A stretch of DNA of 64,000 nt from Amorphophallus konjac (lineage: Eukaryota > Streptophyta > Magnoliopsida > Alismatales > Araceae): NCBI GenBank assembly GCA_022559845.1, contig CM040123.1, forward strand, positions 314,507,933 through 314,571,932. Direction: 5' to 3'. Below the pieces are notes generated by a model that ran no database searches, had not been told where the DNA came from, and was given only the letters and a program-made list of their open reading frames with translations. This document shows positions 10,099-20,541 of this stretch, piece after piece. Both the position numbers and the translations under genes were made by a program. Every line of letters starts with the position of its first letter. Within the stretch, counting starts at the first letter, position 1.

Positions 10099-11506
10099 TG
10101 TAGACACCCAATTTTGACCGATAAGTTGAGCAATTTCTTTATTCTCCCAGTTAATGCCTCAATTGATCCATAATTGGTTGATTTTCTGGGATTTCTCCCT
10201 ATTCTTGGCCCCACAATTCAATTTCCGTACCTTGGATCTTATCTCGAAATCGACATTCTCGCGCTATTTATTCACATCACTTTCTTATTCATAGCGCGTT
10301 ATGGGCCTAATTGGATGATCATTTGAACAGTCGATATTCCTTGATATTTGATCTTTATGGCATCCACTCTGGATGTTATTCTTATTGGTTATTTGATTGA
10401 ACGACTACCCAATGGGTATTTATTCTTTTTCTGATCATTTGGGGAGCCAATCATTATCGCGCTATATCGTCATAGCGCGATAATGAAGAACGCGCTATAC
10501 GCTTGTAGCGCGTTCTCAGTCAGAAACCCAGTCCGACCCGGACTCCCCTCTTTCATCTCAGAGTCCTTATTTGGTAAGTTTCCAATCATATTCTGTCAAA
10601 AGGAAGGTTCCAAACCCTAATAGGAGTCTTTCCCCCTCATTAATCGGTAGGATTACCTCAATTTAAGCCGCCAAACCTTTGGATTGAATTGAACTCCGAC
10701 CTAGGGTTGCTTCTCGATCTTTTTCCTATAAATTGCACCCTTTGGCCGTCGTTTCAGAGGGATGCAACTCGAGATATTGATGAGTAGGAGGAAGCTTTTC
10801 GTGCAAAATCAACAAATCCTCGCTCCTCACACATCCAAGGGAGTATTTAGGGATTATTCTCGTGTTCTTCCTCTTTCTACTCTCTCTTTCCCCAAAGCAC
10901 TGATTTTTATTCTTGCATAGCATTGCATCCCAGTTTTAAACACTCTTTTACGAAACACATGCATACGCGCACACCACACCTATCTTTTGGCCCTTCCATA
11001 GGGGTTTAAAAAAACACCAAACCCCCAGGTAATCGAGCCCCCCGTTTGCATGCTTTTGATTAAGAATAGGGGCAGATTCTACTAAAATCTCGTTCTAATG
11101 GGCCTTTTATTTGTTGTTTATGATTGTTTGCAGGCACTAGAAGACTAATACGTGGAGCCCTTGCACCTTGGCCGGCCTTGGAGCAAGGAAGGAACGAATC
11201 CAAATAACCCCGCTTCCTGTCTGATATCGCGCTATAGGTTCCTGGCGCGATCTGAAGAACGCGCTGGGATGATACAGCGCGTTAATCTCCAGGCCTACGG
11301 CTGGCCATCTTGAATTTTTGAGGTATGTAACATGCCCTATCTTGATCTTTATATTATTTGGCATGTTGTTGGGCCTCAGTGGCTATCACGGATTTTGATT
11401 ATTACATGTAACCCCCCTTTTATCATCAATTGTAGTTCTATATCTTGTCAAGTCATCTTTTATGCAAATCATTTAATTTGGGGGCGTTCTAATTTTATAA
11501 TTCACA
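10099..11506 (+). mobile_element. Solo LTR (Tat-type) inserted in exon 2 of gene B
   Basis: Starts TGTAGACACCCAATTTTGACC, a typical Tat-lineage LTR start, and ends AATTCACA. The flanks are CCGGC (10094-10098) and CCGGG (11507-11511), a 5-bp target duplication with one change. Removing the LTR and one duplicate joins VAAAYR-type and LPDFQRA-type coding exactly as in gene D. A plus-strand TATA box (CCTATAAATTG) is near 10724-10734. No internal retroviral sequence is present, so this is a solo LTR left by LTR-LTR recombination. Confidence 0.85.
10262..11285. repeat. Inverted CGCGCTATA / TATAGCGCG motifs inside the solo LTR
   Basis: CGCGCTAT or ATAGCGCG occurs near 10262, 10294, 10459, 10474, 10491, 10505 and 11228, with weaker CGCGCTG/CAGCGCG and CGCGAT/ATCGCG forms near 11245-11285. 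Copies pair head to head with 6-15 base spacers. Those at 10262-10515 lie upstream of the TATA box and the last group downstream of it. Confidence 0.75.
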
Positions 11507-13529
11507 CCGGGGACTGCCGGACTTTCAGAGGGCGCGGGTGGACGCCATGGGTTTCGGAGCGTTCTTGAGGATCGAACCCTTCCGGCTCGACCTTCCTCTC
11601 ATCCAGGCGTTGAGGGAGCGGTGGCACGTGCCGAGCCGGGCGTTCCTGATGCCCTGGGGGCACATGGTGCCGACACTCGAGGACGTAGCTCGGATCACCG
11701 GGCTACGAGTTGACGGAGAGGCAGTTAGCCGGGTCACTTACCCCGATTACCGAGAGAGTGCCTTGGAACTACTGTGGCTAGAGACGAGTGCGACTGATAG
11801 AGACAGTAGGGTAGTTGGCCGAGTGGAGATTATGGAGGCGCTCAGATTTGGTGACCCTCGCCAGCGGGTTAGCGAGACTGGAGGGAAGTTTCTGGCACGA
11901 CTGGAGGGAGACGCCCGTGCTGCTTTCACCCAGGACCCGAGCGAGCGAGAGCTGGTGGATCTAGACCTCCGGAGGTTCCTTTTCTTCTTCCTGGGCCGCC
12001 TTCTGCTAGGGACGAAGGGGGACAGCATCCACTGCCGCTTCCTCAAGAGCCTGTCGGATCTGGACAGAGTTGGGAACTATGCGTGGGGAGCGGCTCTGCT
12101 TGCCCATTTGATCGCCGATCTCTCCCAGACTTCAGAGAGGGAGATGACAGTCAGCGGCTTCGCACCTTTTCTCCAGGTAAACATTTTATTTATGTATTTT
12201 ACCATAGTTAAATATGTAATTATTCGTGCTAATGATGTATGATGGATGCAAGTGTGAAGCTACTACTACTTCCCGATGGGAAGAGCCAGACAGGGGAACA
12301 GGAGAGCCGTGCCTCTGGCACGATGGTGGAGGCCGGTCATGGTTGCGGCAGCACACGGATACCAGCTGGCATCGCTTCGACGGGAGCTGACCAAGTACCC
12401 CGAGGCTATGGTATGATGCGTATGATTATTTGTGTTTTTATGCATGTGACTTAATTGAGTAAAATGGTAACTAGCATGACGTATGTATGGTGATGCAGGT
12501 GGTGTGGAGGCCCTACCTGGGCATGGCCGACGCTGGCCGGCCTTGGGTTGTAGCGGGTCATCCTCATTTTGGGCGGGACATGTGGGTCCATTTCCTGAAC
12601 GAGATCGAGCCGATGCGGCTCAGGCTGGTCATGAGGATGCTGGGGCTAGCCCAGGAGTGGGTCGACGTAGATGAGCTGGTCCACGTCGGGCAGAAGACCA
12701 AGGGGAAGGTAAAGATCATGGACTGGCGTACGCGCTTCCCTGCACAGTACCAGGACTGGCAGTAGGGCAGGGTCCCAGTGGTGTCCCATGTACAGGACAG
12801 CACCGACTACTTGAGATGGTACTGGGCCACGTACGGGGAGCGTCTCTACCTCGGTGGTGCGGCAGGGGTAAGTGTGAAATGAGGGTGTTTTCCTTTTCTA
12901 TATGTATACATATGTGACACTAACTTATATGCAATGCAGGATGCTCGTGATAACATGATTACTGACCTATGGGCCCAGCTGGCAGACGCCAAGCGGCAGT
13001 TGGTGGCCATCCGACAGGAGTTGGAGATCCTGGTGAGTCTATGCAATGCATTTTTTTTGTTTTATGACCTGGATTTCGATGCTTAGCCTTTGACTGTCAT
13101 TTTGTTCCGTGTTTTAGCGGGCCCATCAGGCAGCGGCAGCCGAGATGGCTGGTGGAGCGGGTTCCAGTTCGTGGGGCCCTCCTCCAAAGGTTTCTGCCAT
13201 TCAGGAGCAGCTGGCGTATGCGGTGGCTCGGGCTGAGGAGGTCGAGCGCGACCGCGCGGTTCGAGTGAGTGCTTGCCTAACCCCAACTTTCCTTCTAGTT
13301 GCTTTTCTTGATCTCTTAAGGGGTATGTGGGCTTTGGCAGGTGGCGGAGATCCGAGATGACTGGCTCGTGCAGTCCGTGCCGAGCAGGAGCACGACGCCT
13401 GGGCGGCAGAGCGTGACCCCCGGATAGCGGAGCTGGAGGAGGAGCGACGGTGGGAGGCTGAGGAGCTTCCTCACGACGTGCTGGAGTTACGGATTGCCCT
13501 CGAGCTATCGAGGAGAGAGGCGATGAGAG

Positions 13530-13564
13530 AGAGAGAGGGAGGATAGGGAGAGAGAGAGAGAGGA

Positions 13565-13612
<48 letters not shown>
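13530..13612. repeat. (GA)n microsatellite in coiled-coil exon of gene B
   Basis: Runs of GA interrupted by a few GGATAGG and GACAAA units. In frame it encodes alternating Arg-Glu, as the homologous stretch does in genes C and D, so the microsatellite is the coding sequence of the coiled coil. Confidence 0.9.
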
Positions 13613-13936
13613 AGGAGGGCGGAGCGACTACGAGACTGGGATGAGAGGAGGGCTCTGGAGGCCCAGCTGATGGAGCTCCGATTGAGTCTCAGCACGGCGG
13701 AGGGGAGGCTTCGGGAGAGCGAGGAGCGGTATCAGAGGGCGAAGGAGTGCGGGGCGCGACTTCGTCAGTCTGGTTCCTTCTCCATGGGCAGCTTTCTGGT
13801 TTCTTCAGCCACGGAGCGTCGCCGCGCCTTCGAGGCTGGCGTGCCACCACAGGGCGAGACGAGCATTGCCTCTCAGGGTTCACGGAGGCCCCCTAGGGAT
13901 CCCCGTCAGAGGAGGGAGGAGAGAGATGATCAGTAG

Positions 13937-14329
13937 GGTGGTAGCGAGAGTTAGAGAGTTTCTTGTACACCCCACCTTCCTCACTATATGTTGTACTTTG
14001 ACTATTTGCTTATGTGAAATGAAATGGTTCCTTGTGCTGTGTGTACTTTCTCTCTCCCATGCTTCTTTCCTTGCACTTGTTCTTTCGAGGTGTGTTTCAC
14101 GAGACCTTGTCCTAAGAAGTAGGGAATTACGCTTTGCATGGAGGAACATGTTTCTTCCTTCTTCTCTCTCTCTTTTTTTGGGCGCGTCTAGGGGCGGGGA
14201 CGCGTCTTATCTTTTGAATTCAAATTTAAAGCGCCATGCGGCTTTTCTTCCTTCGTGCCTTACCAGCAAACGAGCCCACCTCCCGTCGAGATTCGCTCGC
14301 CCATCTTCGTCTTCTTCCACTTTCGATCG
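13937..14329. other. Spacer between genes B and C with one hairpin variant
   Basis: Contains no coding region. A GGCGCGTCTAGG ... GGGGACGCGTC inverted repeat at 14180-14206 is a diverged member of the GGCGTCC hairpin family, about 125 bp upstream of the gene C start codon. Confidence 0.5.
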
Positions 14330-15602
14330 ATGGAGTTCGGTGGGTCGGACCATGGTGAAGGGAGAGAGGGACGAGGGACTCCTCGCCCGAGGAGGGACGC
14401 GCAAGAGCACAGAGAGGCGTCCATGGAAGAGGAAGGGCCGCTTCGGGCACCCGAGGGACCCGATGGCGCGGAGGGAGGTGAACACGGTCTATTAGGTCCT
14501 CCGATCTCCTCCTCTTTGATCTATTTTGAGTTTTAAGCGAGCCACACGAGAGAGAAAAGGGTTCGATGAGTGTTGCACTCAAATGATGGACACGGCCTTG
14601 ACAGGAGATGCATTCTCTTTAACTGATGTGAGACCTCCCTTTTTGATGCAGGGTACGGCCAGAATCCCGGGCTTGGCCGACGAGTGGGCGAGCGTGGATG
14701 AGCCGAGCCGTGTTAGGAAGGAGAGTCGCGGCAAGGCAAAGCTCGAGGATTGGCGCATACGTCTCCCTGGACAGCAAGGGAGCGTACTGGTGCAGGACAA
14801 CGCTGACTTCCTGCGGCAACAAAGGGAGGACCGAGTGGGACTTCCCTAAGCCGGGGATACACGCGACATCGACGGCTTGTGTGCCCAACTGGTAGAGGCT
14901 AGGCGACAGCTGGCCGTCACTCAACAGGAACTGTCGATCCTGGTAAGTTAAGTGCTGCATTTTTTTTTGTTTAAATTTGGAGCTTATCTGACGGCCGTTG
15001 TTTGTTTGTTCCAGCGTGCCCAGCAGACAGCGATGGTGGGAATGGCCGGCGGCGCATCTTCCAGCTCATCGGCCCCTTTTCTTGAGATTGCCTCCCTCCG
15101 GGAGCAACTTGCCAGTGCGGTGGCCCGTGCGGCCCGGGCGAAAGAGGAGCGTGATGCCTGGGTGGCAGCTGTAGCAGAGCTGCGGCGTCGCGGTGAGGAG
15201 AGGCCTTCTCCAGACATCCTGGAGTTAAGGGTCCTTCTCCAGATGACAAGGAGAGAGGCAGAGAGAGAGAGAGAGAGGGAGGAGAGAAGGGCCGAGCGAC
15301 AACGAGATCAGGCCGAGAGGAAGGCCTTGGAGGCCCAGGTGAGGGAGATCCAGCTAGGCCTTCAGGTCTTTGTACAGAGGCTAGGAGCGATGGAGACGTG
15401 CTATGAGAGAGCGCGAGAGTTCGGGGAGCGACTCCGCCAGTCTGGCCGCTTTTTTGTTGGTGGTTTCTTCGCCACGCCAGGGGAGGAGCAGCGAGCCATT
15501 GCCGTAGAGTAGGTGCCACGAGGCGAGGCAGATGCTGCTGCACGGGGATCCAGAAGGCTTCTGAGGGACCCTCACCTCAAGGGAGAGGAGAGGGACACCT
15601 AG
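14330..15602 (+). pseudogene. Antisense gene C: remnant of a PMD/coiled-coil gene that has lost its PMD core
   Basis: Exon 1 (14330 to about 14483, MEFGGSDHGEG...) aligns with exon 1 of gene B, including the MEEE and EGPDG/EGPEG blocks. The next recognisable part, from about 14652, matches only the end of the PMD tail (LADEWASVDEPSRV; LEDWRIRLPGQ; DNADFLRQ), so the PMD-core exons are missing. The coiled-coil exons follow: about 14863-14942 and 15015-15512, with a Glu/Arg run at ~15250-15300 and the conserved SGRFFVGGF segment. A TAG at 15510-15512 is followed by readable homology to 15602. No clear TATA box was found. It is an internally deleted paralogue of gene B. Confidence 0.65.
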
Positions 15603-16094
15603 AGGGACGAGCATGACGATAATGGCGAGAGTTGGCGAGCCAGTGGACCCTCCTCCTCTCTATGATTGTGACATTTATGAGAGCTTATGTAAACTTATGA
15701 ATGGAGTGATTTGATTTTCTGCTGCTTGTTTGTTCTCTTGTGCGTTCGTTCTTCCCTACACTTCTTCTTCTTTGCACTGTTCCCATGTGATGTGTCTGCC
15801 GAGACCCGGTACGAAACGGGGAATCGTATCTTGCTCTGATCATCTTCCATGCGGAAATCAGCCGTGGAAGTCAACAATGACAGCCCTAGCCCCTCTTCCC
15901 GAGCGATCTTTCAACCTTTGCGGACGGCCTCTACATCGTAACAGGGCATCCCTAATGGTATAGGGAGGGTGTTGTCCAATCAATCACCCTGCGCGAGCGG
16001 TGAAGTGACACATGGGACCGCAGGGCAGGCGTCTTATTGCGAGGGTTGTCGTTAAAGGTGATGGAGGCAATCTTGTCCCGCACTTCTCCCATTT
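15603..16094. other. Spacer between genes C and D
   Basis: Short, non-coding, ending in the gene D promoter. No hairpin of the LTR family was recognised here. Confidence 0.5.
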
Positions 16095-16104
16095 CTATAA
16101 ATAC
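16095..16104 (+). promoter_or_regulatory. TATA box of antisense gene D
   Basis: CTATAAATAC lies 99 bp before the start codon at 16194, the same geometry as gene A. Confidence 0.6.
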
Positions 16105-16193
16105 TTGTCTCTTTCGTCATCGAAGGGACATCGAGAGCCAACTCGAAGAGTACAAATTTTCACAAAAGAGAAGGAACTCTGAGTTCTAAGATC

Positions 16194-18767
16194 ATGATGG
16201 AGGGTGAATCTTCCCATTCCTCGAAGAGAAGCAGGTCCAGCGGTAGCAGTTCCAGAAGCTCTCGGACCTCGAAGGGCACTTTAGTGAAAGGACCCAATCG
16301 CAACTCGTAAGCTGAGCTTTCCCGCCCTTTTCTCATTCTTTCTTCTTTCCTTTCTTTCTTCCTTTCTTTTGACAACACCCTTCTCCATTCCTTATGCATG
16401 CGCAGAGTGTGATGAAATCACACATTTCATGGGAGTTAGTAGCGGCAGCATACAGGGGTCTCCCGGATTTTCAGAAGGCCAGGCTAGACGTGATGGGATT
16501 TGGTGCCTTCCTGCGATTCGAGTCGATCAAACTCGACCTGGTCCTGATCCAAGCCTTGCGTGAAAGATGGGACCTAGTGAGTCGGGCATTCTTGATGCCC
16601 TAGGAGCACATGGTGCCCAGTCTGGAAGATGTGGCCCGAATCACGAGCCTCAAGGTGGATGGCGAGGCAGTGACCGGAGTCACTTACGCAGACTATCGAG
16701 AAGGTGCCCAGAAGCTACTGGGTTTGGACCTAGATGGACGGAAGAACAGGTCAGTAGCCAGGACATCTATCATGGAGGCATTAGGGCTCACTGATACTCG
16801 TCGACGGGACGATGAGTCCTCAGATGAATTCATGGGAAGGATGGAAAGAGGATGTCGTGCTGTGTACTGCACAGATTTTGGCAATTGGGAAAGATCCAAC
16901 ATAGATTTGAGGAGATTTCTCCTCTTCTTACAGAAAAGATTGATACTGAGCTCGAAAGGAGACGGTATCCATTGTCGTTTCTTGGAGCTGCTATCAGACC
17001 TCGAAAGAGTAGGGCACTACGCCTGGGAAGCTGCCATGCTGGCGCATTTGTTTACAGGTCTATCCCAAGAGGCAGACCGTGAGATGACTGCGAGTGGTTT
17101 CACACCATTTATCCAGGTATTTTTGATTTTGTCTTGTTTGTTTTTGTTTGTTTATTTTTTTTTTGTAATAGTCCACTTAAGGTATGATGGCATATAATGA
17201 TGCAGCTGTGGAGCTATTATTACCTCCCGATGGGGAGAGCTCGGCATTGGCGACCAGTGACGGTGCTGTTAGCCAGGTGGTGGCAACCCATCATGAGTGC
17301 AGCGCCTCTAACCTACCAGCTGATGGTGCTAAGGCGCGAGCTATAGGAATTCCCTGCAGCGATGGTGGGATTTTTTTTACTTTTATTTTGTTATTTTTAT
17401 TTTTGGTTTTGACAGGCTAAATGGGTATGTACAACCTAACCTAGGTAAACTGGAGACCCTACTCAGGCATGGTCGATGCTGACCAACCATGGGTTCTAAC
17501 GAGTCATGCCCGGTTCGGACGGGAACTGTGGATACACTGCTTAAATGAAATCGAGCCGCTTCGGCTACGATTGGTTATGAGGACTTTAGGACTGGCTCAG
17601 GAATGGGTGGATACGACTGCGCCACCTCACGTCGGGAGAAAGACAGGAGGACTGGCAACCTGCATTGATTGGTGTGTGGGGTTCCCCGAACAGTATGAAG
17701 ATTGGCAACGGGGTGGCACAATCGTGGAATCACATGCATAGGATAGTGAAGACTACCTGCGTCTGTATAAGACAATGTACGCAGAGCGGCTCCAACCCTG
17801 GGGACTTGTGGAGGTAGGTCTCCCCTTCTTTCTTGCTTTGATTTTTGTGGGAATGCTGACTTCTATGGCATGGGTACAGGATGTCCGTGACACTATGATA
17901 GCGAGCTTGCGATCTCGCCTGGCAGAGACGGAGCAACAATTGGGTGACACACGTGAAGCCTTGAGTGCTTCGGTAGGTGTATATACAGTGCACACTCCTA
18001 CTTATGACCCTAGATTCATGGTGTTCAGTCACTAACTATCATCCCATGTTGTTATAGCGCACCCAGATCGATGCGGCTTCCTCAGCGATGGGAGCAGGTG
18101 GCGTCTCTTCCAGCTTATGGATCCCTACCTCAGAACTTGACTTGCTTCACGAGCAACTTGCTCGTGCTACACAGCGTGCCGCGGAGGCAGAAGGAATGCT
18201 CTCTATACAGGTAGGGATTTCAATGTTGAGTTCTCCTTGTTTATGCCTTGCCGCATATCTAAGATGGTATATCTGGCAGGAAAAGAAGACGCAAGAGTCA
18301 CTTGCCCAAGCTGCGCAGAGGGAGGCTAGAATAGTAGAGCTGGAGGAGGAACTGCGACGTCGTCCAGATGACGACTCTTCTAGGGATGCCATAGAGCTGA
18401 GGATCACTCTCCAGTTGGAGAGGGAAGACCGTGAGAGAGAACGGGCAGAGAGAGAAAGAGACAGGGAGAGAGAAAGAGCTGACATATTGGCTAAAAGGGA
18501 GGCCAGCTGTTCGAACTCTGAACCAGCCTTGGTCTTGCTGAACAATGGCTGAGAGATGGTGAGGAGCACTACCGAAGAGCACAAGAGCGTGGCTTTCGTG
18601 TTAGTAGCTTTTTTGCTGCCCCCACGGATCAACGTCGGGGTGTGGGAATAGGAAGAGGAGTACAGAGCGGTAGGAGTACCGCTTTTCGTAGTTGGGTAGC
18701 ACCCTTGAGAGCGTTTTGCCCGGAGAGTAGCGAGACGAGTAATGCAGAGAGAGAGGGTGGAACTTGA
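16194..18767 (+). pseudogene. Antisense gene D: PMD plus coiled-coil protein with nonsense codons
   Basis: Seven exons by homology and splice signals: 16194-16306, 16408-17116, 17206-17364, 17445-17813, 17880-17972, 18058-18210 and 18280-18767. Exon 1 starts MMEGESSHSSKRSRSSGSS, a Ser/Arg/Lys-rich head. The PMD core reads ISWELVAAAYRGLPDF, then MGFGAFLRFESIKLDLVLIQAL and HMVPSLEDVARITSLKVDG. The tail has LWSYYYLPMGRARHWRP and WIHCLNEIEPLRLRLVMRTL. The last exons form a Glu/Arg coiled coil. Breaks are TAG at 16601-16603 (Trp in gene B), TAG near 17342, TAG near 17740, and a TGA or frameshift near 18512-18552; the tail stays readable to a stop at 18765-18767. The breaks are mostly single substitutions, so decay is recent. 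Acceptor choice for exon 2 (16406-16407) is inferred from frame. Confidence 0.7.
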
Positions 18768-20541
18768 TGTAAATTTTTTTATTTTGGAAAGGAATAAAAT
18801 ATTTGATTCTATGATTCTTACCTCTTTCTTGCTTTCTCGAATTTCTGCATACATCACTTAAACAAACAAGTTAGAATATCTGCTCTGACTTGGCCCCTTG
18901 CCCAATATGAGAGGTTTGTTCTGATCTGTCCTTGATAACGGGTCAAGGGGCCAAGCCCTTATTAACGAAGACAAGGGAAAGATGCGGTGATGATGAATGC
19001 GACAGACAAGTACACGAATGCAAGCGATATTAAAAAGTGAAATGCTGCATACAAATGCAATCATACAAAATTGATTTGTTTTTCTTTTTATATTTGACAT
19101 TTTTTTGTTGTTTTGTTATATTCAATTTTTTTGTTTCCAAATATGTACATTTTCTCTTTTCCTTTTTTGTTTTTATCATTTCATTTTTTTGTTGCTAACG
19201 CCTGGCAAACACCCAAACGGCACCTAACCTACATGAGAACAGGGGTTTCTTACTAACCTCCCAGGTATCCTGAGTGTACATCTAGGTTGATTTGGGCCTC
19301 TAGACCCCTCGAATGATAATCCCGCCGGCTAAGACTTACCCTGATGACAATACCGTCATGCTATGCTTAGGCTCTCAGTCGCTTCCGACCACATGGATTC
19401 ACCCAAAAGGTTTTCGAGGTAAATGATTTACCCGACCCGGGTCTATTTCCTCACAACTTTAGATGGTATATGATGGAACACCCTGGAACCCTAACGACCA
19501 ACCGCGCGACGCTGACCCGGAATCAGACGCCGTCGCACCCATAGGTGACGCGCTTGCATTGGCCTAAGCCCAAGGTTAAATAAGCAGACATCAAGGTGGT
19601 AAACAGGGGTCTTGACCGGCCAGAAACACAGAGACTCCTTCACAGTAATAGCTTTTACTTTTCAAAGTAGGCAACCATACGTGTGTATTAAAAATAAGGT
19701 CGTAGACCTTGGCGGGTTTTACCCTTCAGAAACTCCATCTAGCTTTCATCTTCAAAGGAAGAAGGAAGAGTGTATCGGGTAAACCTCTTGAGATGATCGG
19801 CAAAACCGTTAACCCGGCGAGCCAATAAGGGCCCATTAACTCTCCTCTTTCGGACAACTTCGGACCAAATCTCGAGCATTTACATTCCATAACTCCTTTT
19901 GTGGATTTAGACTTTTTACCTTGAGGGATTTCATTTATCGCATCAGGCACGGTCACGACCAGGCTTTTCTCTTGATTTTGATTTTGTGTTTCTTTTTGCG
20001 AGGGAGATATAGTTTGACGTTGTGGGCTCCCTTTTATATGCCTGCGGGGACACTGCCCTCTTCTCGTGCTCTGATCGATGCTTGAGGAAATGAATCCTAC
20101 TCTTGCCTTAAGGGGTTTGAGTTTTGGTTTCTCATGCTCAGCGTTTTAAGGGCGCCGACTGTCTCATTTGGTCGAAGAGAAAAGAATAAAGATTATAGCT
20201 TCCGGAGATCTTCTAGGTGAGGCCCCACTGTCGGTGATGCTACCAACTTTTTTGGATAAAATACGTAAGTGAGTACATGTTGGCTTCCTTTGAGCGAGCA
20301 TATGCCGATGTGGCCGGACAGGGATCTCCACGGTTCTGGCAAACCAAGACCCGGTGCCTACCAAGCCTTAATGGGCCCTATCCTAACATGAAGGTTGGAT
20401 GCATGGACTTAACTACATGGTGACCACCAGGCATCGACATTTTGAATTTTCCATATTTTTAGTGATTTTTAATATTTTTTGTTGTTTTTGATGTTTTCTG
20501 TCTTTTCATCATTTGTTTGTTTTTGACGTTTTGGCACTACG
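18768..20541. other. Non-coding 3' interior of the Tat element between gene D and integrase
   Basis: AT-rich with long T runs (19070-19190, 20440-20530). No domain is visible in either strand; short frames such as 19726-19956 minus have no recognisable content. It separates the convergent ends of the antisense cluster and the retroviral genes. Confidence 0.55.

Larger units (their letters stand above)
9429..13936 (+). pseudogene. Antisense gene B: PMD plus coiled-coil protein, disrupted
   Basis: Seven exons can be traced by comparison with gene D: 9429-9617; 10047-10098 plus 11507-12176; ~12253-12410; 12499-12867; 12940-13032; 13118-13264; 13341-13936. Exon 2 encodes the PMD core: GFGAFLRIEPFRLDLPLIQAL, then HMVPTLEDVARITGLRVDG, ending in GFAPFLQ. 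Exons 3-4 carry the PMD tail (YYYFPMGRAR; WRPYLG; WVHFLNEIEPMRLRLVMRML; DYLRWYW). The remaining exons encode a Glu/Arg-rich coiled coil. Breaks are a 1408-bp solo LTR inside exon 2, a one-base loss at the exon 3 acceptor plus a TGA at 12255-12257, a TAG at 12763-12765, and frameshifts around the (GA)n tract in exon 7. The first exon is basic and then acidic (RKRFARRPRKSR). Two hairpin-type repeats and a third variant lie in intron 1. It is a recent pseudogene whose exon structure is still clear. Confidence 0.75.

Noticed and set aside
14207..14582. Minus-strand frames opposite gene C exon 1
   Set aside because: Mirror frames of a GC-rich Arg/Glu/Gly-coding exon that aligns with gene B on the plus strand.
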